Shown here piece after piece: positions 8,092 through 17,205 of a stretch of 64,000 nt of DNA (positions are counted from its first letter, which is position 1; the number at the start of each line of letters is the position of its first letter). Under the pieces are notes generated by a model, which saw only the letters and a program-made list of their open reading frames with translations, ran no database searches and was not told where the DNA came from. Source of the DNA: Flammeovirgaceae bacterium UBA5585 (GTDB lineage: Bacteria > Bacteroidota > Bacteroidia > Cytophagales > Cyclobacteriaceae); NCBI GenBank assembly GCA_002425185.1, contig DILT01000013.1, positions 547,978 through 611,977 of the forward strand, given 5' to 3'. The position numbers and the translations under genes were made by a program.

Positions 8092-10572
8092 ATGATCCTC
8101 AACTACATAAAACTCTCCTTCCGCCTGATGGCGAGAAATCCGTTCTTCACATTTATTAATGTGGCAGGGCTTAGCGTTGGCTTTGCTACATTTTTGCTCC
8201 TGTGGCCTTATGCAGAGCATGAACTCAAATCAGATCAATACCATCAGCATGCTGATCGGATAGCACGCCTGGCTATTGACTTTAAATGGACCGATAATGA
8301 TAATAACTGGGACGGCTTCCTGGGTGCATTCAATAGTTGGGGAGTCGCCCATGAAATTAGCAAGACATTCCCGCGGGTGGAAGAAGTAACCCGAATTTCA
8401 ATACCAAATAGCTTTGATAAAAAGCTTCAGGGTATCGACAAAGACCTATTTATAACCATCATAAAAAACACTGATGAAAAAATTCATTACCGTGAACCGC
8501 AATCTATTTTTGCCGATCCTAATTTCTTCCAATTCTTTACAATTCCTCTTATTTCCGGTGACAAGCAGCATGTGCTGGACGCCCCCAATACAGTGGTACT
8601 GTCGGAAGCTACTGCAAAAAAGTACTTTGGGGGAGATCGGGCAATAGGCAAAATAGTTTACCTGAATGATAGCATACCGGTAATGGTCACGGGTGTTTAT
8701 GAAAACCTACCCTCAAATACCCAATTTCAATTTGACCTCGCGTTCTCGGTGGTTGGTAAACAGGGAATTGATATATCCACCTGGGGTGGCTGGACAGGCT
8801 ATTGTTATTTCAGACTGGAAAAGGGTTATGACTTTTCAGTCTTTCAACAAGACCTGGATAAACGCAAATCAGAACTATACGCCTTTGTGAAATACGGATG
8901 TGCCCATTGTGATTGGAGCCCCCTGGTTCAACCATTAACTGAAGTTGTATTTACCGACTATCGTGGAAATATTTTTAAAACAAAATCAAAATATCTGTTG
9001 GAAGGATTGTATGTTGTTTCTTTCATTGTGTTGTTGTTGGGTTGGATCAATTACATCACGCTGTCCATTCACTCCTTAAACAAACGGTTAAAAGAATTAG
9101 CAACCCGAAAAGTTGTTGGAGCTGCCAAAAAGGAGTTTAGCCAGCAGTTTTTTGTTGAGTCCGTTGTGATCAACTTCATTGCCGGTTTGGCCGCACTTAC
9201 ACTCTTTCAACTTTTAAAGAACCCGGCCGAACAATGGTTAAACCTTTATACTCCGGCCTGGTCAGATCATTCCAACCACGTGCTCATGGTAATAGTATCG
9301 ATGTTTGTTGCTGGCGTTGTGCTAACAGCAGCATACCCTTTATGGATCATTCAAAAGAAAGGTATACATGAGTTATTTAAAAAATCCAATACCAGGCTTA
9401 AACCATCAATCCTCAATTCCGGATTGGTTACTGTTCAATACGGTGCTGCCGTTATGCTTCTGATTTGGGTATTTATCATAAGCGCGCAATTAAACTATGT
9501 ATTGGAAAAAGATATCGGAATAAAAAAGGAAGGTGTAGTAGTGATTGAAGGGCCCGCCAGTGCAACCTTCTCCGATTCCCGGATATCTTCTTTTCTTCAG
9601 GAGATAAAACGTATTGAAGGAATACGGGAATCGACAGTAAGTTATTCCCTGGCCGGAGATCCAGATGCAAAAGGCATTACCCTGCAACGCAACAAGAGCA
9701 GTAATTTTGTCGGGGTAGATTCAAATGGTGGAGTGGATGAAAATTTTCTGAAAACTTTTGAAATCGAACTGGTGGCCGGAAGAAACTTTCTTGCCGATAA
9801 CCCGGCCGATAGAAACAGCCTGTTGATTAGTCGGGCACTAATGAAAAGACTTGCCTTCCAATCCCCAGAAGAAGCCATAGGGCAGCGGGTACTTGTGCCG
9901 CAGGGAACAACGGAAAGTGCTGAAATTATCGGGATCATTTCTGATTATGAATTCAGACCCTTCTACAATGATGCCACCGAACATGGACGGGGAGTTGCTT
10001 TGTTTTATAAAGACTTTCTTGTGCCCTTTTACAAACCACTTAAGTTGTCTTTTAGTCTTGATGTAAACCAATCTCAAGAAATACTCGACCGCGTAGAAGC
10101 CTTGTACCAATCGCTATTCCCGCAAGAAACATTTAAATGGTATTGGTTAGATGAAAAAGTAGGCCGCCAATATAACAATGAGAAAGTGGCCAAGAATCAA
10201 ATAGCTTTTTTTACCATACTGGCCATTGGTATTGCCTGCCTGGGGTTGCTGGGGTTGATCAACAGTAAAGCCATTGAGAAAACCAAAGAAATCGGAATCC
10301 GCAAGGTACTGGGGGCGGAGTTGCATCAAATTACACAGGTGCTGTTAAACCCCACCGTTAAGCAAATGGTTATTGCTGCGTTGGTAGGAGTTCCTGTAGC
10401 CTGGCGCTTGTCAGTGAGCTACCTTGAAAAATTCTCCGAGCGAACAGAACTGCAGTGGTGGTACTTTACTTTACCTGTTCTGATTTTAGTCGTGATCATG
10501 TTGCTCACCATTTCTTCTGTAGTTTGGAAAGCCGCCAGGAGCAATCCGGTGGAAGCACTGAAATATGAATGA
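8092..10572 (+). CDS. MacB/FtsX-type ABC transporter permease, paralog 2
   Basis: The 826-aa protein has the same layout as paralog 1: N-terminal TM, periplasmic domain, TM block with LATRKVVGAAKKEF, second periplasmic domain, and C-terminal TM block with IGIRKVLGAELHQ and SNPVEALKYE. Its first ~95 bp are nearly identical in DNA to paralog 3, with a 66-bp stretch (8122-8187) identical to 10674-10739, while the rest has diverged strongly. This points to gene conversion or selection at the nucleotide level. It probably forms dimers with itself or a neighbour; the cargo is unknown. Confidence 0.88.
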   Translation: MILNYIKLSFRLMARNPFFTFINVAGLSVGFATFLLLWPYAEHELKSDQYHQHADRIARLAIDFKWTDNDNNWDGFLGAFNSWGVAHEISKTFPRVEEVTRISIPNSFDKKLQGIDKDLFITIIKNTDEKIHYREPQSIFADPNFFQFFTIPLISGDKQHVLDAPNTVVLSEATAKKYFGGDRAIGKIVYLNDSIPVMVTGVYENLPSNTQFQFDLAFSVVGKQGIDISTWGGWTGYCYFRLEKGYDFSVFQQDLDKRKSELYAFVKYGCAHCDWSPLVQPLTEVVFTDYRGNIFKTKSKYLLEGLYVVSFIVLLLGWINYITLSIHSLNKRLKELATRKVVGAAKKEFSQQFFVESVVINFIAGLAALTLFQLLKNPAEQWLNLYTPAWSDHSNHVLMVIVSMFVAGVVLTAAYPLWIIQKKGIHELFKKSNTRLKPSILNSGLVTVQYGAAVMLLIWVFIISAQLNYVLEKDIGIKKEGVVVIEGPASATFSDSRISSFLQEIKRIEGIRESTVSYSLAGDPDAKGITLQRNKSSNFVGVDSNGGVDENFLKTFEIELVAGRNFLADNPADRNSLLISRALMKRLAFQSPEEAIGQRVLVPQGTTESAEIIGIISDYEFRPFYNDATEHGRGVALFYKDFLVPFYKPLKLSFSLDVNQSQEILDRVEALYQSLFPQETFKWYWLDEKVGRQYNNEKVAKNQIAFFTILAIGIACLGLLGLINSKAIEKTKEIGIRKVLGAELHQITQVLLNPTVKQMVIAALVGVPVAWRLSVSYLEKFSERTELQWWYFTLPVLILVVIMLLTISSVVWKAARSNPVEALKYE

Positions 10573-10643
10573 TTTAATTATAAGTTTTTGGTTGGTAGAT
10601 TTTAGTTGACAGCACGCCCACCAACAACGAACAACGAACAACT

Positions 10644-13145
10644 ATGCTCCTCAACTACCTCAAACTCTCCCTACGCCTGATGGCGAGAAATCCGTTCTTC
10701 ACATTTATTAATGTGGCAGGGCTTAGCGTTGGCTTTGCTGTGTTTCTTATTCTCTGGCAATATGCCCGGCATGAACTAAAAAGTGATAGGCAATGGAAAG
10801 ATTGGGAACGAATAGCCAGGCTTGGCCTTTTATGGGAATGGTCGGATGACGGCAAAAGTTGGGATAGTGAGGTATATGGTGTTGCTGGTACCCCCTTTGT
10901 AGTTCAGGTGGCCGCTGATTTTCCTGCAGTAGAAAGTTATACGCGCATACTCGAACGAAGCTACTTCACCAATGAACTTACTGGTTTTGATAAGGACATT
11001 GTGGTGTCCTACGAAAAACCCGGGTATTCAGAAGTAAAAATTTTGGAAGAAAAAGTAGTGATGACCGATGCCAACCTGTTCGAGTTCTTTTCCATACCCT
11101 TGCTACAGGGTGATGCTAGCCGTGTTTTAAAAGAAGCTAACGCAGCCGTGATCAGTCACTCCATTGCACAAAAGTATTTTGGCAATGATGAACCGTTAGG
11201 AAAAAATATTGCTATCAATAAACAACCGTATATCGTTACAGGGGTGTTTGCAGATTTGCCACCTAACACTCATCTGGATTTTCAGATTGTATTGTCTAAT
11301 CAAGGCAGGGTAAATTATTGGGCTACCGCATTTGGGCCACCTGTTGCAACATCGTATATAAAATGCGGTCTATCGCCTGATTGGAAAGAATTGGAACGCA
11401 AATTCAATCAACCAGAAATAATTGAAGCCTATTATGGACCTGCACTGAGACTGTTTAAATCGAAAGCAACTAATATAGTTCAGCCGTTAAGTGAAGTGGC
11501 CTTCAGCCAAAAATGGAGAGGTGATCAGTTCCATCCAAAGTCAAAAACCTTACTTCATATTTTTCAATCGGTAGGGTTGTTGGTTTTGATGCTGGCTTTT
11601 GTAAACTATATCAGTCTGACCAACTCCCGCATCAGGCTGCGCCAGAAAGAGGTGGCTACCCGAAAAGTATCGGGTGCCGCCTCAGTTGATTTCATCAAAC
11701 AATTTACTATAGAATCAGCGCTTGTTTTCATTATCACATTAGCACTTGCTTTTACCTTGATTCAATTGTTGAAATATCCATTGAATGTGGCGCTGCAGAT
11801 TCCCGTTTTCGAAATTGATCAGGAATCCATTTTGCTCATGTTTATGGTTGTTGCGCTGATGATTCTGCTCTCGGCAACGTATCCCACATATTTGTCGATG
11901 GTTCCGAAAATAAGGGATCTCTTCACCCGGAAAAATCAGCTCACCGGAAAATCGGGTGTTCAGTGGTCATTAACATCCCTGCAATTATCCATAGCCGTTG
12001 TGCTTATCATTTGGGGATTTATGATTTACCAGCAGGTGACCTTTGTGCTCACAAAAGACCTGGGGTTTAGTAAAGAAAATCTGATCACCATAAATGCACC
12101 TGTATTCAAAACGGCCCACTATGCGTCAGATGTAGAGGTCTTCAAAAACAAGTTGCTGGCCTTATCCGGAATTCTGAATATGACCATCAGTAGTTCAGTA
12201 ATGGGTGATGGTGCAAAAACTATTGGAGCTAAACGAAGTTTAAACTCCCCATACATAGCGCTGGATACCAATGGTGGCGTTGATGAGGACTTTATTCCGT
12301 TTTACAACATCAATCTTTTAGCCGGAAGAAATTTCACTGAGTCAGACCGAGACAACAGTATCATCATCAGCGAAGGTGCACTTCTACGCCTTGGTTTTAC
12401 ATCAGCCGGGGAGGCGGTGGGTTCGGTCATTCAAATTGAAGGAAGACCTTCTGTTATGGATACCATCACGTGGAGGCCTATTACCATTATTGGTGTGATA
12501 AAGGGCTATCGCTTGCGCCCAATGTTAAAATTTTCTGGAGACCACGATTCCAAGGCCGATGCCGGCATAGCACTGGCGTACAAGCATTATTTGAATGCAA
12601 ACCTGCAACCTGAGCGCTTTACACTGAACCTGGAGGCAACAAGAATAGATGCCATACTTCGGGATGCAGAACAGGCCTATGCAGAAATTTTTCCGGGTAA
12701 TGTTTTCAACTGGTATTTTCTGGATGACCACGTAAACCGTCATTACCGGAGCGAGAAAATATGGCGCAATCAAATTTTGTTTTTCACGTGCCTCGCCATT
12801 GGTATAGCGAGCTTGGGAATGTTGGGAATGATCTCCAATAAGGCTACTGAAAAGATAAAAGAAATAGGAATACGAAAGGTATTAGGGGCAGAGCTGCCCC
12901 AACTTGCTCAGGTACTGTTGAATACAACCATAAGACAGATCATGGTAGCAGCAATTGTTGGTATTCCTATAGCCTATTACCTCACACAGCAATATCTTGA
13001 AAAATTCACTGAACATATTGAATTACACTGGTGGCACTTTGCTTTGCCTGTGGTGATATTGATTGTGATCATGCTAAGCACGGTGGCCACCGTAGTATTG
13101 AAAGCAGCCAAGAGTAACCCGGTGGAGGCGCTGAAGTATGAGTAG
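10644..13145 (+). CDS. MacB/FtsX-type ABC transporter permease, paralog 3
   Basis: The 833-aa third paralog carries VATRKVSGAASVDF in the first cytoplasmic loop, IGIRKVLGAELPQ before the last TM block, and a SNPVEALKYE end. Its 5' DNA matches paralog 2. Its last ~110 bp match paralog 1 closely (13029-13140 against 7907-8018), so it is a mosaic at both ends. The leader AACAACGAACAACGAACAACT abuts the ATG. It is likely expressed with the two upstream genes. Confidence 0.88.
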   Translation: MLLNYLKLSLRLMARNPFFTFINVAGLSVGFAVFLILWQYARHELKSDRQWKDWERIARLGLLWEWSDDGKSWDSEVYGVAGTPFVVQVAADFPAVESYTRILERSYFTNELTGFDKDIVVSYEKPGYSEVKILEEKVVMTDANLFEFFSIPLLQGDASRVLKEANAAVISHSIAQKYFGNDEPLGKNIAINKQPYIVTGVFADLPPNTHLDFQIVLSNQGRVNYWATAFGPPVATSYIKCGLSPDWKELERKFNQPEIIEAYYGPALRLFKSKATNIVQPLSEVAFSQKWRGDQFHPKSKTLLHIFQSVGLLVLMLAFVNYISLTNSRIRLRQKEVATRKVSGAASVDFIKQFTIESALVFIITLALAFTLIQLLKYPLNVALQIPVFEIDQESILLMFMVVALMILLSATYPTYLSMVPKIRDLFTRKNQLTGKSGVQWSLTSLQLSIAVVLIIWGFMIYQQVTFVLTKDLGFSKENLITINAPVFKTAHYASDVEVFKNKLLALSGILNMTISSSVMGDGAKTIGAKRSLNSPYIALDTNGGVDEDFIPFYNINLLAGRNFTESDRDNSIIISEGALLRLGFTSAGEAVGSVIQIEGRPSVMDTITWRPITIIGVIKGYRLRPMLKFSGDHDSKADAGIALAYKHYLNANLQPERFTLNLEATRIDAILRDAEQAYAEIFPGNVFNWYFLDDHVNRHYRSEKIWRNQILFFTCLAIGIASLGMLGMISNKATEKIKEIGIRKVLGAELPQLAQVLLNTTIRQIMVAAIVGIPIAYYLTQQYLEKFTEHIELHWWHFALPVVILIVIMLSTVATVVLKAAKSNPVEALKYE

Positions 13146-13240
13146 CAAACCAAAGGACATAAGGAGTACGCAGCGATTGAATAGTCCTTTAAGCCTTGAT
13201 CTGAAGTCAATTTGAAAACACTAACCAACCCTAACACACC

Positions 13241-13956
13241 ATGCATCAAGCACAATCAATCCGCTATAATCGCATCAGCCTGATATCGCTCGTCATTCTG
13301 ATTATTTTAGTATGGGGCTTCTATCGCACATACATCATTTTCTTTCCCTCCTTTGAAGGCTTTCAATTTGTTCAACACTTTCATGCAGTGATTATGCTTT
13401 TATGGATGTTCATGCTTATTGTTCAGCCATTGCTGATCGCTCGCAAGAAAAACAACTTTCACAAAGCCATAGGAAGGTTTTCCTATGCCCTTGCCCTCTC
13501 CTTATGGTTTCCATTTTTCTTGTTGCCAGAATGACTTTTCACAAGAACCTGGAAGTACTTCCTTCTATACATGAAGCGGTTGCGGTAGTTGCCTTAAGCA
13601 TCCCCACCCTTATCATTTTTGGCATCCTCTACAGCCTGGCTGTAATCAACACAAGAAGAACTTCTTATCACATGCGTTACATGATCGGCACAGCACTATT
13701 AATGATTGGCCCGGGACTGGGACGTGGATTAATTATCTATTTCGGAACTCCTTTTCCTGTTGCTGTTTCGGTTACGCTTGTTGCTATCGCCTTGATTGGA
13801 ATTTTATCCTTGATAGTTGATTTGCTGAGAAAGATCGACTACAAACCAAATCTTATCGTTGTAATCTTGTTAGTAGTCCAATCACTGATTTGGGAGATTC
13901 GCAATACCGGGATATGGCAAAGCATCGGTAAAGTATTCGCAGATGCATTCTTTTGA
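13241..13956 (+). pseudogene. Multi-pass membrane protein gene with a single-base frameshift
   Basis: Frame 1 runs from ATG 13241 to a stop at 13534 (97 aa). The continuation lies in another frame and ends at 13956. Joining them by adding one C in the CCC run at 13494-13496 gives a continuous 238-aa protein with about six or seven TM helices; the junction then reads YALAPLLMVSIFLVARMTF. The N-terminal half has HFHAVIMLLWMFMLIVQP and HKAIGRFSY, as in small heme- or quinone-type membrane proteins of Bacteroidota; the exact family is not certain. It is either a recent pseudogene or an indel error in the assembly. Confidence 0.7.
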
Positions 13957-13978
13957 GATTCCTCTTTGCATTCACTTA

Positions 13979-14383
13979 TCAAGAGTGTAATATTCCTTCT
14001 GTATTTAACTCCTTTATAAAAATCAAATTATCCTCCCGAATGGAATCGGGTACAAAAACAAATCGCTTGTCAAAGATAGTGGTTCCAATGTAGTAGCTTA
14101 CCCAGTATTCATTGTTCAAGTGAAATACTGCCGGGTCAATGGGTTCAACCAGCGCTGCACTTTCGGCTGGAACCGTTTCAATAAAATGCCGCAGTACGGA
14201 AGTTTGCTGCTCTTCCCCGTTTTTTTCGCCATATCCTTTACTGGCGATTAATGCGTTTTCTATCGGGAAAGGATTTTTATTGATCAGGTAAACTTTCCAT
14301 TCGACTGTTTCACCGGGTTGTTGCTTGCGGGCAATAACCACCGTAACATTTTTTACTTCGGGAATTTCAATATCGCGAATCAT
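13979..14383 (-). CDS. Conserved hypothetical protein, downstream of lipB
   Basis: The 134-aa soluble protein has no signal peptide or TM helix. It starts MIRDIEIPEVKNVTVV and is mostly predicted beta strand, with one segment that resembles an immunoglobulin-like fold (ETVEWKVYLINKNPFPIENALI). It overlaps the lipB stop by 4 bp (ATGA), so it is probably translated with LipB. From memory, similar genes follow lipB in other Bacteroidota; no function is known to me. Confidence 0.7.
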   Translation of the reverse strand: MIRDIEIPEVKNVTVVIARKQQPGETVEWKVYLINKNPFPIENALIASKGYGEKNGEEQQTSVLRHFIETVPAESAALVEPIDPAVFHLNNEYWVSYYIGTTIFDKRFVFVPDSIREDNLIFIKELNTEGILHS

Positions 14384-15096
14384 ATCAACTCCATTTCAAA
14401 AAGTTCTGCAATCCTGGTTTTGAGGATTTCTTCTACAGCCTTCATGTCTTGTTTTTGTCCTAACTCTTTTTCCATTGACGTTACCGCTTTGTCGGCTATA
14501 CCACAAGGAATGATGTAGTTAAAGTAGTTCAGGTCGGCATTAACATTAAAGGCCAAACCGTGCATGGTTACCCAGCGACTGGTTTTTACACCCAACGCGC
14601 AAATCTTTCTCGACCGTTTTTCTTCATCAACATCCAGCCATACACCGGTAAGGCCGGGAATGCGCCCCCCTGAAATTCCAAATAGATGCAAGGTTTGAAT
14701 GACAGCCTCCTCAAGAAGACGCATATAGCTATGAATATCGGTAAAGAAATTCTCCAGATCAATAACAGGATATGCAACAATCTGTCCCGGGCCATGGTAG
14801 GTGATGTCGCCCCCACGGTTGGATTGGATGTAGGATGCGTTTATGGTGTGTAGATTTTCTTTTTTTATTTTCAGATTAGCCTCGTCACCACTTTTTCCGA
14901 GGGTGAACACATGAGGATGTTCACAGAAAATCAAAAAATTATCCGTTTGCTTTTGTTGACCAACGGGTAAGTCGCGGTTTTCTTTTTTTACCTCGAGGAT
15001 TTTTGCAAAAAGCGAAGCCTGGTAATCCCAGGCTTGTTGGTAATCGATAAGACCGAGGTGAATGAATTGTGTTTTGCGGTTTACGAGTGAATTCAT
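14380..15096 (-). CDS. lipB: Octanoyl-[acyl-carrier-protein]:protein octanoyltransferase LipB
   Basis: The enzyme moves octanoyl groups from ACP to lipoyl domains, the first step of lipoate synthesis. The 238-aa protein has the signature RGGDITYHGPGQ (94-105), the lysine motif KICALG (Lys164) and the catalytic cysteine in PCGI (Cys198). GKSGDEANL and NADLNYFNYI also match the family. It is translationally coupled to the hypothetical gene downstream and lies 2 bp after the DUF5615 gene, in a four-gene minus-strand operon. Confidence 0.95.
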   Translation of the reverse strand: MNSLVNRKTQFIHLGLIDYQQAWDYQASLFAKILEVKKENRDLPVGQQKQTDNFLIFCEHPHVFTLGKSGDEANLKIKKENLHTINASYIQSNRGGDITYHGPGQIVAYPVIDLENFFTDIHSYMRLLEEAVIQTLHLFGISGGRIPGLTGVWLDVDEEKRSRKICALGVKTSRWVTMHGLAFNVNADLNYFNYIIPCGIADKAVTSMEKELGQKQDMKAVEEILKTRIAELFEMELI

Positions 15097-15098
15097 GC

Positions 15099-15452
15099 TT
15101 AGAATTTTCGCTGCCGGATAAAATGTTCTGTTACAACATTCATATTTCCATCAAATGAGTTGCCTGATTCAAGCAGTTTGATCAATACTTGAGCAGTTTT
15201 CTCAGGAGTGAGCTCAGCGTCCCTTAGATAAATAATTCCCTGAGTAGGATGAATTCCTTTGGCGAATATTAAGAATCCAAAATCTTTATCGAATGTAATC
15301 ATTAACCTCCCTTCTTTATTTGAAAGGTCGATAATTTCATGGTCTGAAATTCCTGAATATTTTCTTAGAATAGACAATACGTCATGTCCGGATTCCTCAA
15401 GTAGCTCAACAGTTTCGAGAGGGATATTTTCATCCGCCAAGAGCTTCATCAA
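15099..15452 (-). CDS. DUF5615-family PIN-like protein (putative toxin)
   Basis: The 117-aa protein has PIN-like acidic motifs: MKLLADENIP at the N-terminus, GISDHEIIDLS in the middle and ITFDKDFG. This is typical of the DUF5615/Mut7-C-like family, whose members often pair with DUF433 antitoxins. It starts 3 bp after the DUF433 gene. By analogy it would be an RNase-type toxin; activity is not proven. The second half (HPTQGIIYLRDAELTPEKTAQVLIKLL) matches the family length. Confidence 0.8.
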   Translation of the reverse strand: MMKLLADENIPLETVELLEESGHDVLSILRKYSGISDHEIIDLSNKEGRLMITFDKDFGFLIFAKGIHPTQGIIYLRDAELTPEKTAQVLIKLLESGNSFDGNMNVVTEHFIRQRKF

Positions 15453-15455
15453 AAC

Positions 15456-15686
15456 TTATGATTTGAGGCTAATCAGTAAGTCATCCTTAACACTATTCTG
15501 GGCATACGCAAACAGGGCAAGAATATCGTCTTTTTTCAAGGTTGGGTAATTCTTAAGAACTTTTTCCTCCGACCATCCATTGGCGAATAACCCGAGCAAA
15601 AACTCAACCGATAGTCGGGTGCCTTTGATAATAGGTTTTCCTCCTAGAATTTCCCTATTTGATGTAATGTGTTCGCGCCATTCCAT
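15456..15686 (-). CDS. DUF433-family antitoxin-like protein
   Basis: The 76-aa protein carries the DUF433 signature ILGGKPIIKGTRLSVEFLL followed by a helix-turn-helix-like GWSEEKVLKNYPTLKKDDILALFAYA. DUF433 proteins are found as the antitoxin or DNA-binding partner of DUF5615 PIN-like toxins, exactly the order seen here. It is the first gene of the operon leading into lipB. Confidence 0.82.
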   Translation of the reverse strand: MEWREHITSNREILGGKPIIKGTRLSVEFLLGLFANGWSEEKVLKNYPTLKKDDILALFAYAQNSVKDDLLISLKS

Positions 15687-15722
15687 AATTCAAGTTATGA
15701 ACATAGAATTGGTTCTCAAAGT

Positions 15723-16730
15723 TTATTTTATTTTGTCCAATTCTCCTTTCAGGTAGTTTATCGATTCAATCGGGTCGGGTTCTACACCATTTTCTTTAGC
15801 CAGGTAAAAGGATACCCAATCGGTGAGGTGAATGAGGTAATAGTATTGCTCCAGCAACGAGGCACCCTCACCCACCATATCAATAATCGGGTTCGATTTC
15901 TTCTCGAAGATAGGGCGACAAATCTCCATGCGTTTTTCCACGCGTTCATGATCATGATCGGAGTACATGTAAATTACCTGGAGCATGGGCATCAGATTTT
16001 CCGGGAATTGCCAGCCCACCAATTCATTGTGGTTCATTTCCGGGAAGGTGTTGATGTGCGCCAGTTGTTTGGCGTTTTCATTTAACTGTTGCTGAAAACG
16101 AAGGGCCATAGCATACAACCGGTTGTCGCAATAAATTACCGGAAGCTTACCCTTTAGTTTTCGGGCAATCAATTCAGCTTCATTTTGAATGCCTTTCTCC
16201 CCTCGATCTAAGAACTGAATAGCATTTTCTGTTTCTTTTATAAAGGTTGAGCCAATCAGGTTGGTGTGATAGAAGACCGACAACAGGGCAATCATATTAT
16301 ACGCCAGCATGGCCCGCGGGCTGTCCGAGCCGGCCGGCAGCTGAATGTAAAACAGGTTGTACTCCCGTGCGATGTCCAGCAATTTCCCTCCGGAGGCAAT
16401 GGCAATGACATGCGCGCGTTTCAGTAAAGCTTTATTAAGGGCTGCAATGGTTTCTTCGGTGTTGCCGCTGTAGGAGCACGCGATAAACAAGGTATGCGGA
16501 CTCACAAACTGGGGGATGTTATAGCTCTTGCAAACAGTGATGGGGATGGGAATCCTTCCAAACGTGAGGGACTCAATCAGGTTGGCGCCAATGCCTGAAC
16601 CACCCATGCCGGCAATAACCACATTACGAATGTCACTGCCAGGCCTTACTAAATCGATGGATTCACTTATGCGTAGTGCTTCCGCCAGTTGGCGTGTGAA
16701 GCTTTCAATGTATTTCTTTGTTGTTGACAT
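15723..16730 (-). CDS. Bifunctional phosphoglucose/phosphomannose isomerase (SIS family)
   Basis: The 335-aa protein has an N-terminal SIS domain with GMGGSGIGANL and the sugar-phosphate loop ACSYSGNTEET. The C-terminal half carries the PMI-type region with NHNELVGWQFP. It would interconvert glucose-6-P, mannose-6-P and fructose-6-P, feeding glycolysis and sugar-nucleotide synthesis. A single divergent gene, its start lies 73 bp from the YraN-family ATG. Confidence 0.88.
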   Translation of the reverse strand: MSTTKKYIESFTRQLAEALRISESIDLVRPGSDIRNVVIAGMGGSGIGANLIESLTFGRIPIPITVCKSYNIPQFVSPHTLFIACSYSGNTEETIAALNKALLKRAHVIAIASGGKLLDIAREYNLFYIQLPAGSDSPRAMLAYNMIALLSVFYHTNLIGSTFIKETENAIQFLDRGEKGIQNEAELIARKLKGKLPVIYCDNRLYAMALRFQQQLNENAKQLAHINTFPEMNHNELVGWQFPENLMPMLQVIYMYSDHDHERVEKRMEICRPIFEKKSNPIIDMVGEGASLLEQYYYLIHLTDWVSFYLAKENGVEPDPIESINYLKGELDKIK

Positions 16731-16803
16731 GTTGGTAAATTCCTTTCAAAGGTATTACTAATGTGCGAATTTTAGCGTGCCGAAAGATGATATTGTGGTA
16801 CCC

Positions 16804-17154
16804 ATGGCCGATAAAAATAAAATTGGAAAACAAGGCGAAGATCAGGCCGCTTCATTTCTGGAAAAGAAAGGATTTAAAATTATGGCCCGCAATTACCGGT
16901 ACAAGCATGCGGAGATTGACCTTATTGTTCAGCAAGATAACTGGCTGATTTTTGTGGAGGTTAAAACCCGAAGCTCAGATGCTTTTGGTGAGCCCGAAAC
17001 ATTTGTGGACTATAAGAAAGGCCGGAAGATTATGGAAGCAGCTGAAGAATACATTCATGCAACCGACTGGCATGGGCATATTAGGTTTGATATAATTTCT
17101 GTGAAGTTAGGCAGCGCTCCGGAGATCAGGCATTTTGAAGATGCGATAAATTGA
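16804..17154 (+). CDS. YraN/UPF0102 family endonuclease-like protein
   Basis: From ATG 16804 the protein is 116 aa. It has the UPF0102 pattern GKQGEDQAASFLEKKGFKI, NYRYKHAEIDLI and the nuclease-like FVEVKTRSS (E-D-ExK arrangement). The fold is that of Holliday-junction resolvase-like nucleases, but the cellular role is not established. An upstream GTG (16777) would add nine residues; the ATG was preferred because family members start close to GKxGE. Confidence 0.88.
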   Translation: MADKNKIGKQGEDQAASFLEKKGFKIMARNYRYKHAEIDLIVQQDNWLIFVEVKTRSSDAFGEPETFVDYKKGRKIMEAAEEYIHATDWHGHIRFDIISVKLGSAPEIRHFEDAIN

Positions 17155-17205
17155 TTCGTTAATTCGTTGATGATGCTAATGTAATTTAGTTATCAGGTTA
17201 GGAAC

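Noticed and set aside
13151..13189. AAAGGAC...GTCCTTT hairpin after the third permease as a terminator
   Set aside because: The stem is only 7 bp with a 25-nt loop and no T-run.
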